Below, piece by piece: positions 13,203 through 26,400 of a stretch of 64,000 nt of DNA (the stretch's first letter is position 1; each line of letters opens with the position of its first letter). The notes beneath the pieces were generated by a model. It ran no database searches, was not told where the DNA came from, and saw only the letters and a list, made by a program, of their open reading frames with translations. Both the position numbers and the translations under genes were made by a program. The stretch is from Zerene cesonia (taxonomy: Eukaryota; Arthropoda; Insecta; Lepidoptera; Pieridae): positions 1,364,001-1,428,000 of the forward strand of contig NC_052119.1 of the NCBI RefSeq assembly GCF_012273895.1. The letters are read 5' to 3'.

Positions 13203-15351
13203 TGCATACATAAATCGATTATAAAAACTGCGCAGATACGTACATAGACAATGAAAAGTGAAGTAAAGAGGTCGCGGGTTCGCATCGCTCCCTGCCTGAC
13301 CTTTCGAGCGCTTGTAAATTTAATCTCTCCTGAAGTTATGGCTCATACAACGGACGTAAATAATTGCATTTATGAAAAGCGTAGAGGCGAAGATAACATA
13401 AATTTCAGAATGTATTTTCTTCTTTGTTAAATGAGAAATTTCGAAACTATATAACATACATAATATTAGAAACCTTTTTTTATTATACTACCAGCTGCCC
13501 ACGCATTCAATGATAGACAGTTCTGTGGAATTTCCTGCACAGTTCACGTTCACGTGGGATTTCCGAGATAATAACTATGCCATTTCTCATTTCAAATTTC
13601 ATTTTCAATTTTCATTCAAATCGATCCAACAGTTCGTGAGATTAACACGTTCAAGCGTACAAACTCTTTATATATGTAGTTACTAGCAATGTGCAATGCT
13701 GATACTTAATATGTCCTACTATATTATGTATACTACTAATAAAACTTTATCTTAAATCACTCTATCTATTAAAAAGCTGCATCAAAATTATTGCGTAGTT
13801 TTCAAGTTCTGAACATACGTTGGGCAGACAGCGAGGCTTTGTGTTATACTATGCAACTATAGTAAAGTTATTGATTCTAATGCTAACTGTTACAAGACAA
13901 ACATACAGACACAAGGTTAGAAAGAATCTCCTTCGTGTATAATTACTCTAGAACCAGTCACATAACAGTAACCCATATAGTGTTATGGTATTACAAACAG
14001 ACACTTGAAATAAAATACAAAGTAACTATCAAAAATTGTTCAGCCACGATCCTCTTACAATTTCGACGTATGAAAAATAGATTACGACAGGTTCTCAGAC
14101 CTACCGAACATACTAAAACATGATGAAAAATGGGCCTATCCGTTCCGGTGTAGTTTCGTAACAAACACTTGCGATACGAGAATTATAGATAGATTACGTC
14201 TTGACTCGATTAAATAAAGATTGACTCCTAAACTGGCGTCGCTGGATTTATGGTGCCTCTTAAATTATTCTAAGGGCTCTATTTTTCAACATTAGATACT
14301 GGGTCGTGTATTGAGCATGTATGTAGCTGTATACTCACTTTTGTAACATTAGAAAGCAGATGTCGATATTTAATGCTCAAAATAAAATAAGTATATTGCA
14401 AAATCAGTTAGAATTTACTCTGTCACAAAGAATTTAAACTAAAACAGTTATCCGTCTTCATATTGTCTGGTTTATAGCAACATTCAATGGTATCACGGCA
14501 GGCATTAGATTTCCAATGAATTAAAGAAATATCGAACGGTTCACCGAGTCAAAAAGTCTAAGGTAACAAAGCCAAAAAACATACAAATTGAATTGGTTAA
14601 AAAATAATAAGAAGCAGGCGATAGCGACATGTTTTTTTTAAGTTACGAGTTTCTTATATTAACGACCCTATCCCTTACGATGTTTGAACATGTGATGAAT
14701 AAAAATAATAGAATAGATTCTATTCTATTCCATTTTGAATATGTGATATCTCAAAACACGCCCATTTCTGGTACTTAATATAAAATATAAATGAAGAATT
14801 TTCCATTCAGTACTAGCGCATCGGTTCCATCGCATGCGATAACACTTATCAAAGTAATCCAGATTGAGCCGCAATCGATTGGATTATAACTGATTTCTAA
14901 TTAAACGGCCGGCGATTTAATAATCGATTACGGATTCTTAGGCTTTATAACATATTTCCATGTTAAATATCAACAATGTATTTGTTTGAATTGCGTTTGT
15001 TGAAAAAAAAAAAAAAACCAAAATATCTCTAAACAGCTAATTTATTTTAACGATTAAAAACCATTCCAATATCCTCGCAATCTTTCTGATTTTGACAAAT
15101 TATTCTTTAAGCTATATATAGCTCTCAATTACTATGCTAATTGAACATTGTTTTTCTTTATTTTAGTAGAGTCGATGGATTTTTAGAAAATTGCGTATTT
15201 TATTTCATTTGTAGACCGTCACATTGATCGTATAAATGTTTGTATGTTAAGCAAACTATCGACAAAGGTTGAAAGGGGACAACTCTTTAAGCTTCTCAAA
15301 TTCATAGCCTATATTTTTTTATGAATATATTTGCATTCGTTTTCCACAAAC

Positions 15352-15416
15352 CGAACCCTCATAGGAGGCATGTGTGCCAGCTGTGAGAACATATATGCGC
15401 TGATGATGATGATGAC
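15352..15416 (+). mobile_element. SINE 3' fragment beside a splice acceptor
   Basis: CCGAACCCTCATAGGAGGCA through GCTGATGATGATGATGACG. The tail stops about 15 bases before the first base of the exon at 15431, inside the region that normally holds the polypyrimidine tract. Confidence 0.75.
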
Positions 15417-15430
15417 GTTTCGTTTTCCAG

Positions 15431-15597
15431 ACGAGGTGGACGTGATCGGCTACACTTCGAACCAGAGCGACAGCGAGTCGCTAGTGTCGGGGCACAGCGG
15501 CGACAGCGGCGTGGGCGTGGGCGCGGCGCGCGGGCGGCGGCCGCGGCGCTGCCCCAAGCCGGCCAAGCACCGCGCCACGCGCTACACGAGAGTCTAG
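15431..15597 (+). CDS. Last coding exon of an unidentified gene, with a class I PDZ-ligand-like C-terminus
   Basis: The exon follows TTTCGTTTTCCAG and reads in one frame as EVDVIGYTSNQSDSESLV, then a Gly/Ser-rich and an Arg/Pro-rich stretch ending RATRYTRV and TAG. It starts with two bases of a split codon, so the upstream intron is phase 1. It is much more GC-rich than its surroundings. The final four residues YTRV fit the class I PDZ-binding pattern (Thr at -2, Val at 0), as in cytoplasmic tails of adhesion proteins and receptors; this is inference and I cannot name the gene. The TAG is followed directly by GTGAGC, a strong donor. A second reading frame is also open across the exon, but its arginine/alanine-rich product looks like a by-product of GC content. 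No upstream exon was found in the window, so an intron of up to 15 kb is implied. Confidence 0.65.
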
Positions 15598-15704
15598 GTG
15601 AGCGTGTGTTGTTTTGAGCACAGCATACGAGCAGCTTGTTTGGTGTTTTCGAGAGAGTGTGTTGGTTTTTAGTCAAGATTGTAAGATATATATTTATTTT
15701 TACT

Positions 15705-15850
15705 AGCTGCATGCCTTGGCTCCGCCCGGGGAGTCAAGTACCGTTATCTAACTATCCTATCTCTTAAGTTGGATCAAACGGCACATAGTGTGCAGATTTT
15801 ATTAGTAGTTTAGGGGTTCATCGCGGACTCAACGTGACACATAATTTATA
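15705..15850 (-). mobile_element. Helitron-like 3' fragment
   Basis: On the minus strand it ends CCGGGCGGAGCCAAGGCATG then CAGCTAG. It sits just downstream of the terminal coding exon, in the proposed last intron. Confidence 0.5.
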
Positions 15851-16021
15851 TATATGTATTTACAACTCTTTACTATACATAAAGGGACCTTGTTACTAAT
15901 ATGTGCAAACAGAGTACAGAATAATTTATTAGGCTGCCTTGTCACATAATAGTGATCTCTTTCAAGCAACCGAGGTAAAAGGTACCCAGCTAAATAATAT
16001 TGAAAAAAATTTTTCCTCCTT

Positions 16022-16221
16022 TCCTACTTATATCATAAATGTGAAAGTTTGTAAGGATGTGTGTGTGATTGTTACTCTTTCACGCAAAATCTGTTGAATC
16101 GATTGCAATGAAATTTGGTCCGTAGATAGCTGGACAACTGGAATAACATATAGGAAACTTTTTATCTCGATATTCCTACGGGATACGGACTTGCGCGGGT
16201 GAAACTGCGGGGCGCAGCTAG
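16022..16221 (+). mobile_element. Lep1-type Helitron in the intron after the stop codon
   Basis: TCCTACTTATATCATAAATG at the 5' end and GGGGCGCAGCTAG at the 3' end, with a diverged body. It lies in the proposed 15598-16600 intron. Confidence 0.85.
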
Positions 16222-16334
16222 TTGATTATACTTTGTAAACTTAATGATCCATGTTTATTCATTAAGCTGTTATTTTAAATATAATACTTATGAAATTGTG
16301 AAATTCTTTAGCGTCCTAGCATATTGTTATTAAA

Positions 16335-16513
16335 TCTAATTTATAAAATTCTCGTGTCACAGTTTACGTTGCCATACTCCTCTGAAACGGCTTGACCGAT
16401 TTTGATGAAATTTTTTGTGCTTATCCGGTATCTATGAGAATCGGCCAACATCTATTTTTCATACCCCTAAATGATAAGAGTAAGGCAGAACAGCGTTTGC
16501 TGGGTGCAGCTAG
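16335..16513 (+). mobile_element. Second Helitron family (TCTAAT...CTAG)
   Basis: Starts TCTAATTTATAAAATTCTCG and ends GGGTGCAGCTAG. Its body (CTCCTCTGAAACGGCTTGAC; ATGAGAATCGGCCAACATC) recurs at 36251 and in diverged form at 38203. Confidence 0.75.
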
Positions 16514-16600
16514 TAACATATAAAGTTATGTAGTTTCATATATACTTCTTCTACTGTAATGGCTTGAGAAGGATTAAATACAGTGTGTTGACATCGGCAG

Positions 16601-19104
16601 GTGGTATGTGGTGCGCGAGGCGGCGGCCCGGTGTCGCGCGCGTCTCCGCTACAACAAAACAATCGTAGGACATTTTGTTGATTCATGTACTGGGACGACT
16701 GTTGTTCGTGACTGAGTGGGGATCCCGTCCCGTGACAGAGTGACTCGCCGGAGTGACAACCGCGCCGCGACACGCGACACGCGACACGCGGCACGCGACA
16801 ACGCGCAACGACGCGCGCCGACACGCGCCAACACGCGACATCGCGCGACACACAACACACGACACCGCTAACCATTACCGAGTACAAAATTGCCAAAAAG
16901 TTTTTTTTTTCGTTATATCTCTCTTGTACACGTTTGGATTGAATGTTTATTTTTATTCGTCATCCGCTTACTTGTTCACGTTATCATCACAAGGTACCGT
17001 GGAATCGCCCGTCACCACCGTATCGCGGGTGTTGCTTTTTGTTATACGCTTTTTCTCATTTTAAAAGTCACTGTAAAAAAAGTAAAATCTTTCGGTACTT
17101 ATTGTAACTGATTTTACTAAATAAATAAGAGATGTCGCTACTTATCCTAGCAGCGAATGTTGTATAGATAAATATCAATATTATATTTTTTGTATATAAT
17201 TATTTTTCTTGTATAAATTAATCAAATAGAATTAGATCTGTAAAAGTGCGGCAGTGGAGCTGCCACAAAATTATAACGTATGGGGATCACACTGATGACG
17301 ACCCACCAAAAAAAGTTTAATTAAGGTGTAACAATCTTTTTTTTTATAATTACACAGAACGGTTATAAAGCATCACGACTTGCGATTGCAATAACAAACA
17401 AGTCGCAACATTGATTGTGTCGGAAGTTTTTTATCTGTGCTAATGTCAAATGTCTGTAAAGTATACCTTGCACACATGTTACAGCACAAACGATAAATGG
17501 ACACGATTCAAAGCAAAAACGAACTAACATCCTATTTTTAAGTATTAATATTGATTTATTAATGATCTCACTGCATTGTCACGAAACTGTTCTGGTAATG
17601 TGTCATTGTTATTGTGAAACGTAACGTGGAAATATAAGCTCTAAGTATTTATTTAATCTAAATTTATATTTACAAAATTCAGACTTACTAAATTATTATT
17701 TATATAGCATGTGTATAGAAGAAATGACATTATTACTAGCACGGATTTCGATTTATATCGACACTTGTACCAAAAAAGGAAATATTTTATGAAAGCTCGA
17801 CAATACATCTTGTTGATACAATCAAATACTAGCTGAAATTTAGAGTACACAATATATTTTTGTTATTACTATTATATCTTATAATTAATAAATTGTTAAT
17901 TCTTTTTACTATGTACGAATGGTTTCATTGTATATAATTTTTCGTCATGGTAACACAGCCCAAATTAATCTCATCTTCACCTATCCAAATATCGGATCAT
18001 TCATATTGTAAATTGTTTTAGGTATGGATGTTATGATAAGTATAGTTGTAATCATTTGTAATTATATTTGTTTTAGAAATGACAGCCTGATCTCTTAAGG
18101 TTATATCAGTAGCGGCCGAGCCGCCTTATCCGTCGGGCGCCATTGCAGTTTGCACAACTCACGCACTGGCCACTGACGCGCTACGTTCCCGCCAAAATTG
18201 ACATTGACGTTTTGTTTCACAGTGTTGTCTTTAATAAAAACATCCCTAAATGCAAATATTTCTTTCACAACAAATAAAATCTTTCCGTTTCATGTATCCA
18301 TATTTTTATTTTAACACTTAAGATCTAGTCTTTAGCAGAAACTGTGTCAATTTTGGCGATGTTACCGTGTAGCGCGGTCCAGCCCGATGTCGTGTCAGCT
18401 TTCACATGTTATGATCATGCGAGCGTCAACTCTTGTGTTGAAACGCAATGAATACGAGGCCAGTATCGGAATTGTACCGGTGTGTCAACGCCAGGAGTTG
18501 CGCGACACTGTGTCTGTTGAATCCTGTCTCAATTGTAAAAATATATATTATATAATATTCGTAAATTAATTTAATATATCACAAAATTATTTATTTTACG
18601 TTATCATTTTTCGATAATTTATCCGGTACCAGTGTTTTGCTTCACGCCCCATCGATCGGTCGCCACAGTCCGCATTCATCGCTCAAGGTTATTTGCAATC
18701 GAGTGTATCGGGTTTACGGCGACGGGACGCTATAAGAGTACAAATTCTGTATAAGCCCCTACTTGAGTGTTAATTGTAAATGTTAATTGTAAACACGAAA
18801 CAGGGAGAAGTATCGCATCACGCGGCGCGTGTGCGCGGGCGACAGTTGTAGCCTACGTCCAGTCAGATCTGCCTTCGGTGTTGTCTCTTCCTTAACTAAA
18901 TTTTGTCTGTATCCTATTGCTACAGTGAATTTGTTTTGCGATATCTTCCAACTGTCCCCTCTTCTAGTAGTGCGAGCGCGTAGGGCGCCCTACGTACACA
19001 GGTGTATCACTGTAACGATAGGGTATTAGCAATGGCGCGACGCACTGTAAGCGCGCGCCGCTCGTTAGATAAGAAATGTGTTATTAGAAAAAAATTGCAA
19101 TAAA
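16601..19104 (+). other. Probable 3' UTR exon of the gene ending at 15597
   Basis: An acceptor-like GACATCGGCAG ends at 16600, and the following ~270 bases are GC-rich and open in no long frame. With the donor at 15598 this suggests a roughly 1-kb intron just after the stop codon. The block runs through a CGACACG-rich tract, then mixed sequence with no coding signal. Candidate polyadenylation signals AATAAA lie at 18233 and 19099. The limits are inferred. Confidence 0.4.
16765..16865 (+). repeat. CGACACG-rich degenerate tandem tract
   Basis: Repeated CGACACGCGACA-type units in the probable 3' UTR exon. GC-rich, with many ACGCG cores; open on both strands only because stop codons are scarce. 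Confidence 0.7.
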
Positions 19105-19861
19105 TTCTCGTCCGACGTCTCTCGCCGCTCCTCGACTGTATACCCAACTTAGTCGCTGTAAATTGTAAAATTTAGTCCGGCGTGTAAAAATATCAGTGTG
19201 TAAATATTTGGAGCCAAAATTTTTATACAAATTATTTCATAAATATATTCTTGGACCAAGTTGATGGTGGAGCGGCGAGGCACGCGACGGCGCGGCGCCG
19301 CCCGCTCGCCGCACTCGCCCGCCTTGTTCCACGGGGATTGTTTTGTATCCGGCATATAGCAACACCGAGATGACGTTCCAAAGCCGAAATCTTAGCGAGC
19401 GCGTTAATTGTCGCTAGCGCTTCGGTATTAGAGATATTTATTGATGGCGACCTCGTTCTGTGTTGCTTTATGGTCAAATGAATAGAGGCGGCGGAGTCGG
19501 GCCGAGTGTTGCGAGATGCAATGCTGTATTCATTTTGAGCAGTCTCGGCGCTCGCAGCCAATCGTTGTCTGATCGTAGAGGCAAACATTAGGTACTATTG
19601 TGACTACTGCTAACGGACTTGGCAGCATTATTCAATGTAATTGACGAAAAGTGGCACACAATTTTACAATATGTAAAAAAGTTATAGAATTAATTTAATA
19701 AAATTATAATTAAAACTTACTTGGTATCATTTCGTATCTCCTTATTATATATAATACCTCAAAATACAATCCTTTAGCAACCAAACTACACGAACTTGAC
19801 ACCACTTCTGTTTCCCGATTATAGTAGAAGATAGTGTATAAAGTACATACATTAAGTAAAT

Positions 19862-20010
19862 AGGATGGAACTAATGAACTACAATCTGGAAGTCCTGGGT
19901 TCGATTCCCTGTAGACATTTTCAAAAGTTGGTGGTTTGCATTGACCGTAAATTAAGAAGATATATCAATAGATCATAGGAGAAATGATATGTCAAATGAA
20001 GACCCGCAGC
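19862..20010 (+). mobile_element. Possible tRNA-derived SINE head
   Basis: Contains a T-arm/B-box-like CTGGGTTCGATTCCCTG around 19895-19911, followed by AT-rich body sequence. No A box or tail is clear. Confidence 0.45.
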
Positions 20011-21599
20011 AGCACGCAAATGACAGAGAAAGCTATAGGATTAATGTATGTAGTTCAAATGTTTTTTTTTTAAATTATAGATTGTTGCATTAGTGATATC
20101 CTTTTCGCTCTCCTGTTAAACCAATATTGCTGTTTCCTTTCTTTATCTGAATATGTATTTGAATCTTTAGAATATTCGGTTTTCAACACATCTACCTCTC
20201 AGGATATTCGTTAAGTCTTCAACGGTAGGTTCCAGTGTGGGTTAATTAAAAAATATTTTAAGGTTTTTGTTATTTATTTATATTATTTTTTATTTATTTA
20301 TTTCATTTTATAATATTTATTATGTATATTCATATGATTTTTCAAATTATCCTTTATAACATACAATATAACACAAATATAACAAATAAATACATCGAGA
20401 ATGGAGAATGCCTAGTTTTTTTATAAGTTGTCATCTTTTACCCATTATCTGAGGAAAGCACCATTGCAACTGTTGTTTCCTATATTACTGTTTTCATTGA
20501 ATCTACACTCAAAAGGTTTCAATAAAACAAAGCGTTATACTTTAACTTTTTTAATTATTCTTAGGTAATAATGGACATCGACCAGCGACTGACCTGAACA
20601 ATTTAATATGCATTATAAACAATATTGCACCAAATTAACAATAACAAAAATTATAAAATCATAATTAAAAAGCGAAATTTAAAATCTACCTACTGCAATG
20701 ATGGCACCAATAATCTTACCACTGGCAACATTATAAACTACGCGTGTATTTTTAATCTGTGATCATTATGTACTAAATAACCGTGTCTTAAATCTACTTA
20801 TTTCTAAAACACTACATATTGTTGAGTATTATTATTAACTTTGATGTTTATAAACGACTTTCACACAAATATCAATAAAAAATCATGCTATATACACAAA
20901 TTGCAGTACTAATAAAAAAACGACAGAAAAATATTAATTATCAAATTCGATTAAGGTAACATTACATCACAACAACAAATATGGGTTTTTAACGCCACTT
21001 ATATAAATATTAGGACACAACATCGAAATTAAATTCTTATAATAAACACCAATTCACGAATATAAATGAACAGGGAAGTGTTAACAGTTATAACGTCAAT
21101 AAAAATATAACCTCAAGGAGGAATTTAAATCTTTTTTTTTTTGTTTAAAAGAATGTAAAGGGGTAAAATAAATATCAATTATACATTTCAAGTTATCTAA
21201 CTTTAAGCATCATAAATAGAGATACATGTTTATGGTACTCGATTAATATAAAAATATTTGATGTTATTTAAAAACAATAAACCAGCAATAAAACACATTT
21301 AAATTTATTTGTTTTGATTGCTAAAAAGAACAATTTTATTGTATGAACCGCGTTTTAAATCCTTAATTAAAAACGTAATTAATATTCGAAAGTGTTCATT
21401 TTATCAAGGATTTTCCATCACCTCAAACTATTTAATTCTAATCATGTGCGTTTCTAAGCCACGTGGTTTTCATCTTATTCATTAGTTCTAAACTTTATAA
21501 GTAACTAACTGACATTCAAAACGTCGCTGGAACACTCAGCATTTCGTTTTCGAAAAGATAATTCCATATTGCATGCATTATGCATTATCAAGAGGTATA

Positions 21600-21727
21600 T
21601 CGAAGAATCAAAAGTTCGACGTGTGACATCTGCCACCGGGCCAACCTGGTGGTTTATGCCCTGACCGTTCAAAGGAGACCTGTGTCCCAGCAGTTGGAAA
21701 AAATAGGCGCTGATGATGGTGATGACC
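21600..21727 (+). mobile_element. SINE 3' fragment
   Basis: Matches the tail half of the SINE at 12904 (AATCAAAAGTTCGACGTGTG; GGCGCTGATGATGGTGATGA). A further piece of the same family (GCGAGGAAACTGGCATGTCC) lies at 21905-21924. Confidence 0.7.
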
Positions 21728-21827
21728 ACCATCATTATGTTTATTATGTTTTACGGATGGAAAAGGACATAGACCAGTTTTAATCGCATCATTCATATAA
21801 TTATCTAATCTAATCAAATATAAATAT

Positions 21828-21867
21828 ATAGTGTGCTGATAAATACTCCAATTTCTCAGCACACTAT
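21828..21867. other. 12-bp perfect inverted repeat with 16-base loop
   Basis: ATAGTGTGCTGA and TCAGCACACTAT, located between two SINE fragments. Confidence 0.55.
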
Positions 21868-22504
21868 CCCCATCACAACAGAACCAATTGGTGACAATAA
21901 TCTCAGCGAGGAAACTGGCATGTCCAAAAAAGAACCATCGACATTCCTTCATTCTTTCTCATAGGATCGTGTTTTCTTGGCGGGAAAATTGACAGCTCAT
22001 GATATAACGACAGTCAGCCCAGAAGTAAAAATATCATAAACATATCATACCACGTATCACACATTGCTAAATTGAGTCTACAATTTGACTAACACTAGAA
22101 CAATTTAGTTATTTAGCGTTATGAGCATTTTAGGAAGTATGCAGGACTTTTAACTACACATTATGGTAACATTAATGTTTTTTCTTAAAAATTTATCACT
22201 ACTGGACAATATTATGAGTACAGTACATATATAATTAATACTAGTTGTTTTTAACTTGAAAGAAAATCTAACGAAATATTCGTTTTTTATCCTTTCTTAA
22301 TAATAAAAGAAAAATGTATTTCTAATTTTTACTACTTAATGGTAGTTTATTTATTGGTCAAATAAGCTGATAAAAACGAGTCTCGACACGCTCGGCGGAA
22401 GTGATAACTAAGTACGGCTAGCGCTGAGGGAGTGAGGGAGGATGTCGGAGCCCGCCCACCGCTGCCGTGTACGTGAGGAAGGAAAGCCATACAGACTGGC
22501 GCCG

Positions 22505-22518
22505 TAACGCGTTACGTA
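22505..22518. other. Palindrome CGTAACGCGTTACG in a GC-rich island
   Basis: Sits within an unusually GC-rich block (22375-22530) in otherwise AT-rich DNA between the two convergent genes. Coordinates are accurate to within a few bases. Confidence 0.5.
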
Positions 22519-23441
22519 ACGAAGCTATTTACCCTCCCATAAAAAGTTATCACTTCAAACAGTTTTTTGTCTAATCTAAAATACTACTCATGTCTTAACT
22601 TCCGAAAATTTCAATATCAACATTTAAAATATGTTTTTTTTTTTTATTTTGTTTTCACGTTAATACATTTAATACTGTCTTAAAGAACACGAATTTAAAA
22701 TCATCGGCTTTTCAAATATAAATGATTTAGAAAATGTCCCAGTTGTATAAAATTATAAACATTTCCGGCATTTAAAAACTGAGTAAAAATATATGAACTT
22801 ACATCCGTACTATTATCATATCCCGGAAAAAACAAAGAGCGATAAAGAAAGCTAAAGTCGGAAATTTAATTAGAAAATAACCATTGTATATTTGTTTTTT
22901 TAAACCTACTATTGTACACATCGTGAAATTTTTACATCTTAGAGCTTAGACCAAATCTTAAAACCTAAGAAGCTAACCTGCAATCTTCTTGTCCAGCAAG
23001 AATAAGCCTAAAACAGCTATCGTTATAATAAGAAAAAAGAGGAACTTATAAAAAACAATTCTTTAAAATAATTACGCGTCTTATAGCCTAACAAATCTTC
23101 CCAATTTAATCACGTTTTATTTTGCTAGGTACATAAAGCAATGAAAATATGCAAGTGCAATGAAAAGTTAATTATTTTATAATTAATTAATAGCATTCGT
23201 TCGCAAAAAATGTTACCATTTCACAAAAACCTCGCATTCTTACCGGGAATATTTGTAAATAACTTTTCCTAAACAACCGCCATTGTCCCCGTGCAAATAA
23301 TTCAAAATGAATTCTTTTTGCATCTGTCAGTACATATTTGACATTCATCGACATTTCCGAATTTTATACAATGCCGCGTACACACCACACGACTTTTAAC
23401 GATATCCAAACTTTTGAAATTTCAATTTTTTTTTATCCGCC

Positions 23442-26400
23442 TTACTTATCGCAATCCAGAACTAGTTGTACACTATCTTCGCCGCGCCGGCTCGCGTGCG
23501 GTCTTCGTAACGGCCTGGGATGTTGAAGTATGGAGAATTTGTCAGACTGTTGGTTGTTTTGCTTTTTATTTAACGCCGCGCGGAGGTGGCTCTCACCTGC
23601 AATAGGTGATCGATCGATTTTAGTCTGTATTCAATAGAAATGTTTAACATTGTTTAAATATTTAATAGCCATAATATTATATTGGGTTAAAAGTCTCCCA
23701 TAATAAGATGAAATTATTAAAAAATAAATGCTACTTATACAAGTTTGTTGCTTAAATACAATAAATAATTTATAAAGCCACATAATTATAGGTGTGGTGT
23801 GAACAACGCAAAGTGAATAACTAATCGGATATTAACAATTAATTCTGCAAAAAATATAATTACGTTAATAAGAAATCGACTGATACAGAAAAAATATATA
23901 AATATCGATATCTACATATACAGTCTAATTAAGACCTCCTCGTTTTTTGAAGTCGTTTGAAAGCGGTATCAAATTATATAACATACAGTACTCATCAGTT
24001 GTCCTAGAACAAAAATAATACCAATCGGACACTAATCTAACAGTTAAACATACTCACCGGGTAAAGAAAGCGGTCGGCCGCACAACGCGAGGTCGTGCGC
24101 CCTCGGCGACACCGAGCGCGAGGACCTCGCGCGACTGTTGCCGCTCTGTGGCCGAGTGTCGTCGCAGCGTGTGCCGCGCCGCGGCGACCTACTACCTAAT
24201 AGCTCCTGCCGATCATAATATCATATGTAAAAAGGTGTAGATGGGTTACCAACACAACATTCTATATTCAAAAAGCGGCACACTAACGCACACAAATAAC
24301 TTTATCGCAATATCACACGTTATAAACAACAAAGATAGCAATATTGAATGATCGTGACTAAAAGCAATTCTGGCTAGTTAGCCACATTTGAACATGCCAC
24401 TCCCGGAGAACCCGGAGTACTTTTTTACTAACAATAACATTGGCTTCTGCCATATCAATATCAGTTAATTATTAACTGATATAGATATGGTATTCCATTT
24501 TCAAAAAATTTTGCCGCTCTTGAAATTCACGTGTTTTTTATAGTAAATAATGGAATGTAGAAGCAAACACAACAAAAGATTAAGCGAACTATTCCCGCTA
24601 AAGTTCAATTGTTTAGTGAATAAGCCAAGATAGTTAACGTTTTTAAAAATAACAAATAAAAGGTGAAGATTTTGTAACAGCTACTACTTCTACGTCTTTT
24701 CAATATAAGAATAAACAAATCTTTGTCGATTGTAAAAATGTAAAAATATCAAAAAAATAGCTTCACAATTAATATCAGTGGTATACTAAGACTATTCCGT
24801 AAGTTAATATTATGTAGATTAGTAAAAGCGTTACTAAAAAAAACTAACATTGCGTATGGAATGAAAATGCATAGTACATATCAGAGAGGGCAACGACATT
24901 GAATATTTTCATGCAGAATAATAATGACATGCAGATTATTCATGCAAAATACAGTCAAACATACATTCCATGGACAAACAAATTAAGAGTTTGCTCAATT
25001 ATCCAATTATAAGATATAAAGAACGATATTGTTAATTGCAAATGTGATTAACTTAAAATATTGAATATTATTCAAAAAAATATTGTAATATGTAGTGTAT
25101 AGAATTAAGTTTATTTACTACAATGATATATTAAAAGGATTTAATTGGAAATAATATTGAAATATTAAAAATATGGTACTTATAAAAATGATATAGACAA
25201 CAAGGATACCTACGTAACTTGGAAATGATCTAAATTGAAAAAGAGATACCCAAATACTTTTTGATTAGATTATTTCAAGATATCATATTTCAGAGAAACG
25301 AATTTTTTAAAAAAAACAAAAATCGTACTAGATATACATATAGTATTGTTTTAGATATTATCATTGCATTAATAAATAGCTATCGTTTTGAGTCTATAAA
25401 ACAACCACATTGTATAGCAATTGCTATTAAAAAAATGTACTGAAATGGTCTAGTTACTGTTTATTATATAAATTGATAACGAAATCAGTTATGGATTTTA
25501 TTACTACAAGAAAAACGTTGGCCTGTTGCATAATCTAGCTATAAATACTTAGTTTAAATTTTTTAACAAATTTTACAGATAATATAAGAAAAGTTCCACG
25601 TCTCCTTGTGGGGCATGGAGCAGATGAGTTATATATCAGTTTCGGTGATCGTTTTTACAGTGATCAAGGATTTATGACCTGATATATGGGCGTAGACACT
25701 AGTTTTGGGGAATCCAATGAAGCGGCTGTGCATAAAAAAAACCTTTTATAAACTCCGATCATTACAACTACATACACTATCCTATACAAAAACAAACTTA
25801 AACTGTCCTGAAATGTGATTGTGAAATTACAGTTGAAGGAAAGAAATATTACAGGAAAATCAAGCTTATTGACATTATTTTAAGGTGTATTCACAAAAAT
25901 TAGGTAATTCATATCGCTGGTATATACCAAAATAAATTCAACCTTATTTGGATGAATTAATGTCGGATTTCACAAAGCATCAAAAGTACAACCTTTTAGT
26001 GGGACATTTTTTGTCCCTGATTGTGTATCTAGTTGTTTGTAATGGTCGAAGTTTATGACTCAGAAGAAATTCAGAATTTGATGAGTAATGGAAGAGCAGG
26101 TTAAAAAAATGAGATAGTTCACTCACATATAACAATAATATCTTAATGTTTCAGGGCGGGTAAAAATTATATGTAAGCCAATGAGGTACATAACTTGTTA
26201 ACAAAATATGTTTAGACAATTAAATGTTGTGAATATACTATCTAAACCAAATTATTTTACACTAACCAAACATTTGGGGTACAAAATAATTTATATCACC
26301 TCTACACAACATCTATGTGAATAGATTCTAAGTGCTTCATACTACATTGAGGTCTAAATAAATAGATAAGCAACACCAATTAACCATCGGCCCCACAAAT

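Larger units (their letters stand above)
1..15351. other. No gene seen; intronic or intergenic, repeat-rich
   Basis: All open frames here are short, lack recognisable domains and mostly run through repeats. The stretch is probably the last intron of the gene whose final exon is at 15431, or intergenic DNA. A less AT-rich block at 7320-7525 stands out but shows no convincing exon. Individual repeats are listed separately. Confidence 0.5.
19110..23441. other. Convergent intergenic/3' UTR stretch
   Basis: This lies between the probable 3' end of the plus-strand gene and the stop codon of the minus-strand gene. It is mainly AT-rich, with SINE fragments, a GC-rich island at 22375-22530 and many TTTATT motifs (polyadenylation signals on the minus strand) at 20265-20330. 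No coding region was found; open frames at 19232-19588 on the minus strand look like GC-driven chance. Confidence 0.45.

Noticed and set aside
16510..16896. Overlapping open frames on both strands across the CGACACG tract
   Set aside because: Arginine/cysteine-rich products arise from a stop-poor GC repeat; no real protein features.
19232..19588. 118-codon minus-strand open frame
   Set aside because: No recognisable domain, lies in probable intergenic/UTR sequence and shows no splice or promoter support.
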